The notes: generated from the letters alone by a model not told the origin. A DNA stretch of 64,000 bases from Clostridia bacterium (GCA_017559445.1 JAFYSJ010000019.1:46926-110925); one strand, 5' to 3'. Counted from the stretch's first letter, positions 53,638 to 63,120 are shown. Translations and numbers: made by a program.

Positions 53638-54834
53638 ATGGTATCAAATATTTGGAATAAAGATATTCCTGTAGAAAAAAGTTCTTACTTGTGTGATGAT
53701 GAAATCACATACTTCAATCTTGACAAATTCAAACACGATGAAAGCAAATTGACAATGATCGATTTGTTCTGTGGAGCTGGTGGCTTTGCGGTTGGTTGTT
53801 CTTGGGCAGGATTTGAATCAGTACTTGGCATAGATTATTTTGAGCCCGCTATGCGTACATGGTCTTATAATCATCCAAACGCTATTGGATGTTTAGGCGA
53901 TATTACTAAGATAGAACCCCAAAAAATCAAAGAATTACTCCAGAGTAAAGGAATTAACAAAGTTCATTTAATAACCGGTGGAGTTCCTTGCCAAGGCTTT
54001 TCTATTGCAAATAGAAAACACAATGATAATGACGAGCGTAATTTCCTATTTTTGGAGTATATGAAGTTTGTCAAAGAATTTGATCCTGATTATATAATTC
54101 TTGAAAATGTATCTGGTATGAGAAGTACTGCCGGAGGACAATTTGAAAAAGACATCAAGGAGTTTATGAATTCTCTAGGATATACCACCACAGTAGATTT
54201 ATTAAACGCTGCAGATTTTGGTGTTCCGCAGATTCGTCAAAGACTGATTTTCGTTGGTGTTAAGCAAGCAAGAGGACTTGCATCTGAGTATATCTTTCCT
54301 GTTGGTAAATTTAAAAACAATTATCGTACCGTTCATGAAGCTATTTCGGATCTTCCCGAACTTGGCAACAACGAAGAAATTTGCAAGTACTCCAAAACCG
54401 CAAAAAGTGAATATCAAAAATTAATGAAAGGTAAAGGAGAAATTGAAAGCATTATTCCTCCTAAAAAATTAAGCAATCATATTTCTCCTAATCATCCACA
54501 AGAAACAATCAACAAGATTGCATCAACCGAACCTGGCAAACCGATGTATCCGAAATTTAAGCAAAGAATTCGCTTGCGTGAAAATGCTCCAAGTCCTACA
54601 CAGCTTGCTGGTGGCATCCGTCCTCAATTCCAATTTGGACATCCCACTCAGCCTAGAGGACTTACTATAAGAGAAAGAGCAAGAATTCAGAGTTTTCCCG
54701 ATAGCTATGTTTTTCTTGGCGGTATTGTACAAGAACGTGTACAAACTGGCAATGCTGTACCGCCACTCCTTATTTATAATGTAACGCTCCCTATTGCAGA
54801 GGATATCAGAAGGAAGGAAAAAAAAAATGTATAG
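53638..54834 (+). CDS. DNA (cytosine-5-) methyltransferase 1
   Basis: 398-aa C5 methyltransferase. About 38 extra residues lead; then motif I IDLFCGAGGFAVG, motif IV GGVPCQGFS with nucleophile Cys118, ENVSGM (VI), QIRQRLIFVG (VIII), RERARIQSFPDSY (IX) and GNAVPP (X). The target domain lies between VIII and IX, about residues 220-340. The last codons run through ten consecutive A residues (54818-54827) and overlap the next start by eight bases. The target sequence cannot be predicted by eye. Confidence 0.95.
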   Translation: MVSNIWNKDIPVEKSSYLCDDEITYFNLDKFKHDESKLTMIDLFCGAGGFAVGCSWAGFESVLGIDYFEPAMRTWSYNHPNAIGCLGDITKIEPQKIKELLQSKGINKVHLITGGVPCQGFSIANRKHNDNDERNFLFLEYMKFVKEFDPDYIILENVSGMRSTAGGQFEKDIKEFMNSLGYTTTVDLLNAADFGVPQIRQRLIFVGVKQARGLASEYIFPVGKFKNNYRTVHEAISDLPELGNNEEICKYSKTAKSEYQKLMKGKGEIESIIPPKKLSNHISPNHPQETINKIASTEPGKPMYPKFKQRIRLRENAPSPTQLAGGIRPQFQFGHPTQPRGLTIRERARIQSFPDSYVFLGGIVQERVQTGNAVPPLLIYNVTLPIAEDIRRKEKKNV

Positions 54835-56077
54835 AGTTTGGTACAGCACAGAAAGTTTTGCTGATTATATTATTAATCACACATCACTTTCTCAAAAAGA
54901 CAATGTGATAAAAAATAAAATGTATGAAAGCGATGCCAATAATCCTACACTATTCCATACAATGCCTGACCATATTAGAAAGATTTTGTATCTTGATGCT
55001 CCTGACCTTATTGTAGAAAAAGACAACGAACCTATTTTTTCTATTGAAGTTACAACTGAGGCTGGTACTGGTCACAATGCATTTCAGCGTTTTGCCAGAA
55101 TAGCAGCTGCTGTCGAAAATAGTGTCCCTGCTTTTTATATTTATCCTGAAGGAGCTATAATAACAAGACGCAACGCATCGCCTCGATGGGATGTTATTAA
55201 TCCTGCTATTTTTCAAGCCCTTGAATCTGTTATGAGTATTTATGATATTCCGGCTCTTCTTTATTATTTTCCATCAGACATATCTACCTATTTGAACAAT
55301 CCCCAAGAAGCTCCGCATTTAGGACAAAAAGGGTTGAAGTTTGATGCTGATATTATCAATTATTCAGGTTGCCCAGACTCTGCGGATAATAATATGATTC
55401 AAATGTTTGCTTCTATTGATGAAGTAATTCGATCAACAGAGACATATGGTGTATTGGCCGGACGTGAAAGGCTTTTGCGTAATATTACTATACGTAACCA
55501 GCGTAACCGAATGCAAGAACAGTTTTTCGCTAAATCGAACGGACGTACCATTGAAGAAATGTCTCCTATATCAGCTGTGCAAGTGATACCTTCAGAGTAT
55601 ATAATTAATTATTTGTCTCAATATGAAGATACACGCTATTCAATCGGAGAATTATTGCGTTCAAGAGAAAATACTGCAATTTATCAAGTTAATGCGCATT
55701 TCCGAGGAGATCCATATCCAGGTGCTTTAGCAGCGATTGATTATTTAATGTGCAGAGAAGGAAAAACCTTTGAAGATAGAAGAAATAATTTGATTTTGGT
55801 GTTTGGTAAAGTAGAAATTGATACTGATAATCAAACTATAAATATCGTTAATGAAAACAATTCTTCTATTAACGATTTCTTCAATGATGTTAAAAATAGC
55901 GAACGGCACAATTTATTAACCAAAGATTATAACGAATTAGAAAATAAGGATATCCCAAGATATTTGATGCAAGTAAGATATGGTTCTACTTATTCAAAAG
56001 TCAAGCATATACGAGTATTCTCTTACTTCGCAGATGCAATCCTATTCCCTGATGGTTCACTTTGGAGGGATGCATAA
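54827..56077 (+). CDS. Candidate restriction endonuclease, large PD-(D/E)xK-like protein
   Basis: 416 aa, not recognised as a named family. DAPDLIVEKDNEPIFSIEVTTEAG (Pro59-Asp60, Glu74) has the spacing of a PD-(D/E)xK nuclease site, but the lysine position is Thr76. The rest shows mixed helix/strand with no clear domain. The start is ATG 54827 with GGAAGG ahead. Its place between a C5 methyltransferase and a small ExK protein suggests it is the large subunit of a two-subunit restriction enzyme, an inference from context. It overlaps the upstream gene by eight bases and the downstream one by one. Confidence 0.6.
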   Translation: MYRVWYSTESFADYIINHTSLSQKDNVIKNKMYESDANNPTLFHTMPDHIRKILYLDAPDLIVEKDNEPIFSIEVTTEAGTGHNAFQRFARIAAAVENSVPAFYIYPEGAIITRRNASPRWDVINPAIFQALESVMSIYDIPALLYYFPSDISTYLNNPQEAPHLGQKGLKFDADIINYSGCPDSADNNMIQMFASIDEVIRSTETYGVLAGRERLLRNITIRNQRNRMQEQFFAKSNGRTIEEMSPISAVQVIPSEYIINYLSQYEDTRYSIGELLRSRENTAIYQVNAHFRGDPYPGALAAIDYLMCREGKTFEDRRNNLILVFGKVEIDTDNQTINIVNENNSSINDFFNDVKNSERHNLLTKDYNELENKDIPRYLMQVRYGSTYSKVKHIRVFSYFADAILFPDGSLWRDA

Positions 56078-56523
56078 TGACCGAGGAACAAGTAACAAAA
56101 GCATTATTGCAATATTTAACTGATAATGGTTGGCATATTGTTTGTTTTGACTTTCCGCAAAGTGGAACGGGTAGAGTTTTACACCCTAACAATGCAGATG
56201 GTGAAAAGAATAAAAACTCAATTATCCCCGATATAGTCGCCGTTAAAAACAATATATCTCTGTTTTTTGAAAATAAAGATCGGTTTTATTTCCCTGACTA
56301 TAAAAAGGTCAACGAGCTGATTGTGGATAATCAGTATACCAACGCCATAGACAAATTACTTTCTGATTACAAAATAGAAAGTATATTCTATGGCATTGGT
56401 CTGCCAACAGAAAAACATAAAGAAAAATCCAAAGAATCTGCCCATTTAGTGAACTTTATATTAGGTGCAAATGCCGATAGGTCTATTGAGATTTTATACA
56501 ATCCAGAAAAGATAGTTTTATAA
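56077..56523 (+). CDS. Candidate restriction endonuclease, small PD-(D/E)xK protein
   Basis: 148 aa. A leading helix (TEEQVTKALLQYLTDNGW) and IIPDIVAVKNNISLFFENKD give Asp52, Glu65 and Lys67, a canonical PD-(D/E)xK core. GGAGG precedes the TAATG-coupled start. With the larger protein upstream it recalls BtsI- and BsrDI-type enzymes, in which a large and a small subunit each cut one strand of an asymmetric site. It could also be a nicking accessory protein. Confidence 0.65.
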   Translation: MTEEQVTKALLQYLTDNGWHIVCFDFPQSGTGRVLHPNNADGEKNKNSIIPDIVAVKNNISLFFENKDRFYFPDYKKVNELIVDNQYTNAIDKLLSDYKIESIFYGIGLPTEKHKEKSKESAHLVNFILGANADRSIEILYNPEKIVL

Positions 56524-56534
56524 GGATTTGAAAA

Positions 56535-57476
56535 ATGCGTGTATGCAGTTTGTTTAGTGGTATAGGTGGAATAGATTTAGGCTTCAAACAGGCAGGATTT
56601 GAAATTGTGTGGGCGAATGAATTTGATGAAGATGCAGCAAAGACATATCGCTACAATTTCAAAGATTGTAAGCTTGTAGTGAAAAACATTAAAAAAGTTA
56701 ATATTGATACTATTCCTGATTTTGATGTGCTTACAGCCGGGTTCCCTTGTCAACCATTTTCGTCTGCGGGTATGCAAAAAGGGTTTCAAGATACAAGAGG
56801 TACCCTGTTTTTTGAGATTGTTAGAGTTGTTGAAAAGAAAAGACCAAAGGTGATTTTTCTTGAAAATGTGGCAAATCTCTTGGGACACGATGATGGAAAA
56901 ACATTCTTGATAATATATAATGCACTTGTCCCGTTTGGATATATCTTCAAATATCAAGTTATGGATGCTTTGGACTATGGAAACATTCCTCAAAGAAGAT
57001 CTAGAATATTCATTGTTGCTTTTTTAGCTGATGTGATGTGCGATAGATTTAAGTTTCCTGAAAAAATTAAGAGAATTACAAATCTGAATGACATACTTGA
57101 CAGAAAAGTAAAACACCACGAGTCGCATTATTTTGATAGTAATAATAAAGATTATGAAAAGCTTTTAAGTATTGTTAAAAACAAAAATGTCATATACCGC
57201 TTTTATGATTCAATAGATGTATATAAGGCGTATCGAGTGTGTCCTACATTACTGGCGAGTATGTGTAAATTCCCTGACAGCATTCCTGTAATCTTAGATC
57301 ATTACGGAATAAGAAGAATCACACCTTATGAATGTCTGGCATTACAGGGCTTTCCAAATGATTATAAATTTGCTCCTAAAACGCCAATTGATAAAGCATA
57401 TAAACAATGCGGCAATAGCGTTGTTGTTCCGTTAATTAAAAGAATAGCCGAGAGCATTATGGATGTTATGTTTTAA
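56535..57476 (+). CDS. DNA (cytosine-5-) methyltransferase 2
   Basis: 313-aa C5 methyltransferase from a different subgroup to the first. Motif I VCSLFSGIGGIDLG, motif IV AGFPCQPFSSAG with Cys72, FLENVANL (VI), PQRRSRIFIVAF (VIII), ECLALQGFPNDY (IX) and QCGNSVVVP (X). The short target domain covers about residues 185-260. It is 11 bases after the small nuclease gene and 27 before the TIR gene. Two C5 enzymes in one cassette fit separate methylation of the two strands of an asymmetric site. Confidence 0.95.
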   Translation: MRVCSLFSGIGGIDLGFKQAGFEIVWANEFDEDAAKTYRYNFKDCKLVVKNIKKVNIDTIPDFDVLTAGFPCQPFSSAGMQKGFQDTRGTLFFEIVRVVEKKRPKVIFLENVANLLGHDDGKTFLIIYNALVPFGYIFKYQVMDALDYGNIPQRRSRIFIVAFLADVMCDRFKFPEKIKRITNLNDILDRKVKHHESHYFDSNNKDYEKLLSIVKNKNVIYRFYDSIDVYKAYRVCPTLLASMCKFPDSIPVILDHYGIRRITPYECLALQGFPNDYKFAPKTPIDKAYKQCGNSVVVPLIKRIAESIMDVMF

Positions 57477-57503
57477 AATAAAAAAGGGAGTTGAAATAAA
57501 TTA

Positions 57504-58958
57504 ATGGCATTCAAAAAATTACCCTTAAACTCAAAGCAACTTCTTGATGAAATATTAACCGCTGAAAATCCTTCTGATATGCTTTGCAAACGGTTCGATG
57601 ATATTTCGTCAAAAGAAGATGCAGAACTTCGTGGCATTATTAGAGAATTAAAAGAGTTAGGTTGTATAGATGTTAAGTGGGCTGATAATGTCCCATACTA
57701 CGTTATTATAAATAATTCTGCTCGAACATACAGGGAACAGCTGGAAGAATATGAAAAAGTGAGGAATCAAGACAATTTGAAATCATCAAATGACTCAAAA
57801 ATATTTATAAGCCATCGTTCATCTGATGGTGCAATAGCCGACGCCTTATTTGACTTCTTTGTAGCTACTGGTATTTCAAGAGATAAGATTTTTTGTTCTT
57901 CGCTCCCCGGCAATGACGTGAAAGAAAAGATTTCTGTGGAAGTGCGAGAGACTATGAAGAGTAGTTGTCTAAATATAGCTATTATTTCGGATGAGTACTA
58001 CAAAAGTGCATATTGTCTTAATGAAGCCGGCATCCTTTGGTTTCAAGATATTCCTGTTATACCTATTGCACTACCTGAAATTCAGCCTACAGATATGATT
58101 GGATTTCTGAATGATGACTATAAAATCAGACGATTAGATAACGCTGATGATCTTGCATATATTTACGACACAGCTTGTGCAACTAGCGCCTCAAATCAAG
58201 CCAAAGCAAGTGTTGTTACGGCAGAGACACGTAAAGTTATGATCAAATATCAACAGTTGATTTCCTCTCAATCTCATCCTCGGAAGCCTACCGCCGAAGT
58301 ATCTTTAGATATCACTACAGATGACGAACGAATTGTACTATATTATTTAATCTCAAAACAGGTTCGTAAAGTAACCAAGAGCACAATTTTAGTCTGGTTA
58401 CAAAATTTGGAAATATATGATGTTAATGTTGATAATGCTTTCGATTTATTATCAACATTAGGAAACGGTATTGTCGTTGACGAAACACTTGAATTAAGCA
58501 CTAATATATTCCGAGAATATTCATCAAAGTCTTCACAAATTATTAGTGAATTACAACCTATTGTAAATTCTCATATTGATTTGGGCTCTGAAAGATTTAA
58601 TAATTTGTGGAACGATTCGGTGTTTGATGATATCACAAAACTTTTTATTGCATACATAGTTGACGAAAAAATTGATGTGTTCGGTGATCGTTGGATGGCA
58701 GAAGGACAAATAGAAGATATTAAAAAATGGGAAGAAAAATATGTTCTTGATTCTTCGTTGTCCTCCAATTACGGTAAGTGTTTATCTCTTTTTATACATA
58801 ATCGCTTTGTTTACGAAAGTGATTGGACCAGCCATGGCAATGCACGAGCACATACTTTGTGCTCATCTCTTAAGGATTTATTATTTAATGCTCCTGCGAC
58901 AATTATCGAAGAATTGGTAAGAGTTAAAGAAGCATATCATTACGACTTACCATTTTAA
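57504..58958 (+). CDS. TIR-domain protein with N-terminal winged helix
   Basis: 484 aa in three parts. Residues 1-85 look like a winged helix with dimer helix (ELRGIIRELKELGCIDVKWA). Residues 98-225 are a TIR domain: SKIFISHRSSDGAIADALF, KIFCSSLPGNDV, and YCLNEAGILW with the likely NADase glutamate Glu174. Residues 265-484 are not recognised but begin with another winged-helix-like stretch (DDERIVLYYLISKQVRKVTK). TIR domains in bacterial immunity usually cleave NAD+ after infection sensing. AAAGGGAG lies 19 bases ahead of the start; the downstream helicase is 24 bases away. Confidence 0.85.
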   Translation: MAFKKLPLNSKQLLDEILTAENPSDMLCKRFDDISSKEDAELRGIIRELKELGCIDVKWADNVPYYVIINNSARTYREQLEEYEKVRNQDNLKSSNDSKIFISHRSSDGAIADALFDFFVATGISRDKIFCSSLPGNDVKEKISVEVRETMKSSCLNIAIISDEYYKSAYCLNEAGILWFQDIPVIPIALPEIQPTDMIGFLNDDYKIRRLDNADDLAYIYDTACATSASNQAKASVVTAETRKVMIKYQQLISSQSHPRKPTAEVSLDITTDDERIVLYYLISKQVRKVTKSTILVWLQNLEIYDVNVDNAFDLLSTLGNGIVVDETLELSTNIFREYSSKSSQIISELQPIVNSHIDLGSERFNNLWNDSVFDDITKLFIAYIVDEKIDVFGDRWMAEGQIEDIKKWEEKYVLDSSLSSNYGKCLSLFIHNRFVYESDWTSHGNARAHTLCSSLKDLLFNAPATIIEELVRVKEAYHYDLPF

Positions 58959-58982
58959 TCTTTGTTAAAAGGAGGTAATCAA

Positions 58983-61694
58983 ATGCTAAAAGTAGACGGT
59001 GCAATTTTTGATACAAATAAAGTAATATGTCGAAACATCTCTGTGTTTGATGCCTCTGAGCGAGGTTTATTATCGCAGAACATTTTGGCTCAGCTTAGAA
59101 ATTTCGTAGAGTATATCGTTCAAAAGGTTTATTCAAACGGTGTTGATACCGATCCTAATGATTATCAGGATAAAAAAGCCGCTTGGGAGTTTGTGAAAAC
59201 CAAGGGAGAACTGCGATTTTTAAGCAAATTCCATAATCTTCTTCAAAAATCGGTATCACACTATACGTTTGATGAGGGCGGATCCGAAAGATTGATGCTC
59301 AAGTATTATGAGTATCTTCTTAAAATCAAGGTGTTCCTCAAAGAAAAGTACAACATGGATGTACTTGAGAATATTGATGATTTTCCGTTAAACTTAGACG
59401 ATAACTTAATGGAATACTATAAGCAGATTGCCGTTCGCATTGTTAAGCCGAGTCGTTATGCAACACGGAATCCGTATAATGATCGTGCGTACATACAGAA
59501 GATTAAACCCTTTTTCGTAAAGCATCATATTTTCTACGAAGTAACATTCACGGTAGCAAATGATAAAGCCAGTAAGTTTGATAGAGTAATTGCGTTTACC
59601 TCTCTTGATCTTTCTGATAATTATGCAGTTAAACTTTCCATACATAACGATGTAATCGGCGTGCTCGGAAAAGTTATGCCCATTCAAATTATTGATAGTT
59701 GGGAAGTATCCATAAGACCATGTGAAGTTAATCGATTTGCCGATTTTTTTGGCAGTCATACTCAAATTGGTGCCGGTAATAACGAGTTCCGTGATTTGAT
59801 GAAATTCCTTACAAGCACTCGAATGAGTCTTGTTGATTTGGTCACATCATCAGATTCGTATTATTCTTGGGCAAAAGCGAAGTGTACCCAAGACGCTAAA
59901 GTTACTCATATTTTTGATCTTCTCGATAAATCTCGTGAGCTTATAAAAGACAAAGCTCCCGGAAGCAACATTATTCGTTACTTTCTCCACAAAATGAATA
60001 ACAAGGTTATGAGACGTCAGTATAGCCGAGAATCTTGTGAAAGGTTATCTGATCTATATCTACGCTGGGGTTGTATTCCGTTTGATCAAATGCCCTATGC
60101 GACATCGTTAATTAAACACAATCCACGAATTTATGATTTGTTTGAATGTATCAATTCAAGTAACAGAGAGCACGAATTCCTTGCACGTATGATCCAAAAC
60201 AACACCGAACAAGCAGGTGTTCTATTTACGCCCTTAAAAGAATTGGAACGTTTTGAGGATATAGATAGTCTGATAAGGAAATATAACTCTCTAGTGTATG
60301 CAAAAAAACACGCTGAGCGGTATCTTCGCATTTACAAAGACCATCTATATATGAAGGGATATGTTGACGATACTACGAAAATCATTAAAAAGCTAAAAGA
60401 ATTATCTTCAACTGGAATGTCAGGTTATAGTGATTTCGTAGAATCGTGGCTTTCTAAGAATCCTTCCTACCGAATTGATAGTAAAGAAAAGCTCAATGCT
60501 CTTAAAACGATCTTCTCAGATTCTCACGTTGCTCTTATTTATGGTTCGGCTGGAACCGGAAAATCAACCCTTATTAATCACATTTCAAATCTTTATAATG
60601 ATCGTCAAAAATTATATTTAGCAAACACAAATCCGGCTGTAGATAATATGCGCCGAAAGGTAAATGCAGCTAATTGTGATTTTAAAACGATTGCAAAATT
60701 TTTATCCGATTATAACACCGATATAGAATGTGATATCTTATTTATTGACGAGTGTAGTACGGTAAGCAACAAAGATATGCGAGACATTCTGGAGAAGGCT
60801 ACGTTCAAGCTTCTTGTATTAGTTGGAGACGTATTTCAGATTGAGGCAATATTATTTGGAAATTGGTTTAGTATTGCACGTACATTCGTACCGGAAACAT
60901 CGGTTTCTGAATTGTCAAAACCTTATCGTAGTACAAACGAACGCTTACTCACAATTTGGGATAGAGTCCGAAATCTTCAAGATGATATCCTCGAACCGAT
61001 GGTTAAAGGTAAATATACAGTCCGGTTAGATGAATCAATTTTTGAGCATTCCGAAGAAGATGAAATTATATTGTGCTTAAACTACGACGGACTTTATGGC
61101 ATCAACAATATCAATAGATTTTTGCAGAGTAGCAATCCTAACCCCGAAATTGTTTGGGGAATCAATACCTATAAAATCGGAGATCCAGTTCTATTCAACG
61201 AATCCGATAGATTTGCACCTTTGATCTATAACAACATGAAAGGCCGCATAAAGGATATTGAACCAACTGAGGATAAAATTCGATTTGATGTTGAACTTGA
61301 TATTGCTATTACGGACTGGGAAGCAGAAGATTATGATTTCACCTTAGTCGGAACATCTGATAAAGGAAATTCTATTATCAGCTTTTGGGTAGACAAGCAT
61401 CGTAGTACCGATGATGACAATGATACTTCAGATGCCATTGTGCCATTCCAAGTGGCATATGCGGTATCGATTCACAAAGCGCAAGGTTTGGAGTATAAAT
61501 CAGTCAAGATTGTTATTACAAACGAAGTCGAAGAGCTCATTACCCACAATATTTTTTACACCGCTATCACTCGTGCAAAAGAAGATTTGAAAATTTATTG
61601 GACTCCGGAAACGGAGAAAAAGATTCTTGAGGGATTATCTTTAAGAAACTATAAAAAAGATGCAGCTCTGCTTGCTGCAATGCAGAATTTGTAA
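58983..61694 (+). CDS. Large SF1 helicase with unrecognised N-terminal region
   Basis: 903 aa. The C-terminal 390 residues are an SF1 motor: Walker A GSAGTGKST (521-529), Walker B FIDECS (Asp589-Glu590), GDVFQ (615-619), SKPYRSTNERL, HKAQGLEYKSV and TAITRAKED (860-868). The pattern is RecD/Upf1-like rather than UvrD. The N-terminal 500 residues match nothing I know; the segment NILAQLRNFVEYIVQKVYSN resembles a HEPN-type helix but this is a guess. ATG 58983 has AAAGGAGG ahead and is preferred over TTG 58962. It probably acts as sensor or DNA/RNA translocase with the TIR protein. Confidence 0.82.
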   Translation: MLKVDGAIFDTNKVICRNISVFDASERGLLSQNILAQLRNFVEYIVQKVYSNGVDTDPNDYQDKKAAWEFVKTKGELRFLSKFHNLLQKSVSHYTFDEGGSERLMLKYYEYLLKIKVFLKEKYNMDVLENIDDFPLNLDDNLMEYYKQIAVRIVKPSRYATRNPYNDRAYIQKIKPFFVKHHIFYEVTFTVANDKASKFDRVIAFTSLDLSDNYAVKLSIHNDVIGVLGKVMPIQIIDSWEVSIRPCEVNRFADFFGSHTQIGAGNNEFRDLMKFLTSTRMSLVDLVTSSDSYYSWAKAKCTQDAKVTHIFDLLDKSRELIKDKAPGSNIIRYFLHKMNNKVMRRQYSRESCERLSDLYLRWGCIPFDQMPYATSLIKHNPRIYDLFECINSSNREHEFLARMIQNNTEQAGVLFTPLKELERFEDIDSLIRKYNSLVYAKKHAERYLRIYKDHLYMKGYVDDTTKIIKKLKELSSTGMSGYSDFVESWLSKNPSYRIDSKEKLNALKTIFSDSHVALIYGSAGTGKSTLINHISNLYNDRQKLYLANTNPAVDNMRRKVNAANCDFKTIAKFLSDYNTDIECDILFIDECSTVSNKDMRDILEKATFKLLVLVGDVFQIEAILFGNWFSIARTFVPETSVSELSKPYRSTNERLLTIWDRVRNLQDDILEPMVKGKYTVRLDESIFEHSEEDEIILCLNYDGLYGINNINRFLQSSNPNPEIVWGINTYKIGDPVLFNESDRFAPLIYNNMKGRIKDIEPTEDKIRFDVELDIAITDWEAEDYDFTLVGTSDKGNSIISFWVDKHRSTDDDNDTSDAIVPFQVAYAVSIHKAQGLEYKSVKIVITNEVEELITHNIFYTAITRAKEDLKIYWTPETEKKILEGLSLRNYKKDAALLAAMQNL

Positions 61695-61710
61695 TGTGAA
61701 AGGAAAAACT

Positions 61711-62199
61711 ATGAATAACGATGTTAAAATTTCAAGCTCAACAACTGATTTTAATGCATACTTTAATACAAATTCTATTTCAGAAGATACTCGAAAAAAA
61801 TTTGAAACTACAGATATTTTAGTTGTGCCTTCAGAATATAAAGAAAACGAGTATTATTTTGCGCAAGAGTCAATCAGTTTTGTGAAATTCTGTCGTCAAA
61901 ACAACCCCGAAAACAGCATTGATCTACTTGCAGATTCAGATATTCAAATACGCTCTTTACATTCCTTTGATATATGGATGCCTATTATTTGGGTTGCTGG
62001 AAACGTCTTATTGCCCATTGCCATAAATCTTGTTTCGGACTACATAAAAGACAAACTTAAAGGGCGTGAAAAAGAAGAAGCAAAAGTAGACGTTACTTTT
62101 ATTGTGAAGCGAGATGATGAAGAAAAAACTCTTCATTATTCGGGCGACGCTAAAACATTTAAGGAATCATTCGAAAAGATTGACCTGAATAAAATGTGA
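61711..62199 (+). CDS. Single-TM small protein, unknown
   Basis: 162 aa. One hydrophobic segment at residues 89-110 (IWMPIIWVAGNVLLPIAINL), followed by a basic stretch and a small C-terminal beta/alpha domain (KVDVTFIVKRDDEEKTLHYSG). No signal peptide. No family recognised. It lies 16 bases after the helicase with AAAGGA, so it is likely part of the same system; it might tether the complex to the membrane or be an effector. Confidence 0.7.
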   Translation: MNNDVKISSSTTDFNAYFNTNSISEDTRKKFETTDILVVPSEYKENEYYFAQESISFVKFCRQNNPENSIDLLADSDIQIRSLHSFDIWMPIIWVAGNVLLPIAINLVSDYIKDKLKGREKEEAKVDVTFIVKRDDEEKTLHYSGDAKTFKESFEKIDLNKM

Positions 62200-62207
62200 G
62201 GAAGTAT

Positions 62208-63083
62208 ATGCTAAAATATTTTCTTCAAAACAAAGATATAAGTCAAATCAATACAGTATGTAACTATCTCAACAAAACTAAACATAAACTGTTAGAAAAC
62301 AATTGGAATAACCCTACAGAAGATTTTGAACTATGTGCTGATCTTTTTTCGGAGATAAAAGAAATTGCAATTCAAAGAAAAGATGAACAGCTTGCTAATG
62401 CACAATTCATTTTCAAGGATTATTTTAAGTTGTTTTGTAATCTGCTTCGATATTTTGAAATGCTTGAAAATGGTCAATATAAAGAGTCTTGGAACAAACT
62501 CCAAGACTGTCTTGATGTGATAAAATATATTGGTCGTTTCACAGAAATTGATAACAGGCTAGAACTACATGAGCTCTATGATCTCTTGGTTCAATATGAA
62601 GAGCTGTACCCATATAAAATATTCACTAGTAGCGAATATGTTATTTCGAAATCTCATTGCAGTATATGCGGTAAATCTATGCAAAGTTTAGACTGCCCAC
62701 ATATTAAGGGAGAGCTTTATTGGGGAGAACCGGCAATAGAGTGTATCGATAAGATAGATGTCATCCAAGCAATTTGTATTGTATCACATCCCGAAGATAA
62801 ACGATGTGTTCTGGAAATATCGGATGATACAAGACCTGAAAAAGAAAAATTTCTTATGCTGGATCAGTACTTGAATCTTAAGCAACCGTATTTGCAGAAG
62901 GTTACAATTAAAGGAATTAAAGAACAACGCATACGAGAAAATATTGTAGTGGTTGGAAGAAATCAACCTTGTCCGTGCGGAAGCGGAAAGAAATTCAAAC
63001 ATTGCTGTGGGAAAAATATGTATTACGAACATACACGATATGTTGTGACACCAAAATCTGCAGTTGTTATAATAATGGTTTGA
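62208..63083 (+). CDS. SEC-C zinc-motif protein, unknown
   Basis: 291 aa. The N-terminal 140 residues are helical. A zinc-knuckle-like group follows: Cys151, Cys154, Cys163, His165 in HCSICGKSMQSLDCPHIKGE. The C-terminus has a canonical SEC-C motif, NQPCPCGSGKKFKHCCG (Cys255, 257, 266, 267), as in the SecA tail. SEC-C proteins recur in defence and toxin contexts, with unclear roles. Eight bases after the TM gene; last gene before the terminator. Confidence 0.75.
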   Translation: MLKYFLQNKDISQINTVCNYLNKTKHKLLENNWNNPTEDFELCADLFSEIKEIAIQRKDEQLANAQFIFKDYFKLFCNLLRYFEMLENGQYKESWNKLQDCLDVIKYIGRFTEIDNRLELHELYDLLVQYEELYPYKIFTSSEYVISKSHCSICGKSMQSLDCPHIKGELYWGEPAIECIDKIDVIQAICIVSHPEDKRCVLEISDDTRPEKEKFLMLDQYLNLKQPYLQKVTIKGIKEQRIRENIVVVGRNQPCPCGSGKKFKHCCGKNMYYEHTRYVVTPKSAVVIIMV

Positions 63084-63089
63084 CAAGCA

Positions 63090-63120
63090 ACAGGCACGAG
63101 AGGTTTACTCCCGTGCCTGT
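63090..63120 (+). terminator. Hairpin closing the defence operon
   Basis: ACAGGCACG / CGTGCCTGT with a 13-nt loop, then TTATCATCTTG; the stem is strong, the T run poor. Confidence 0.6.
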
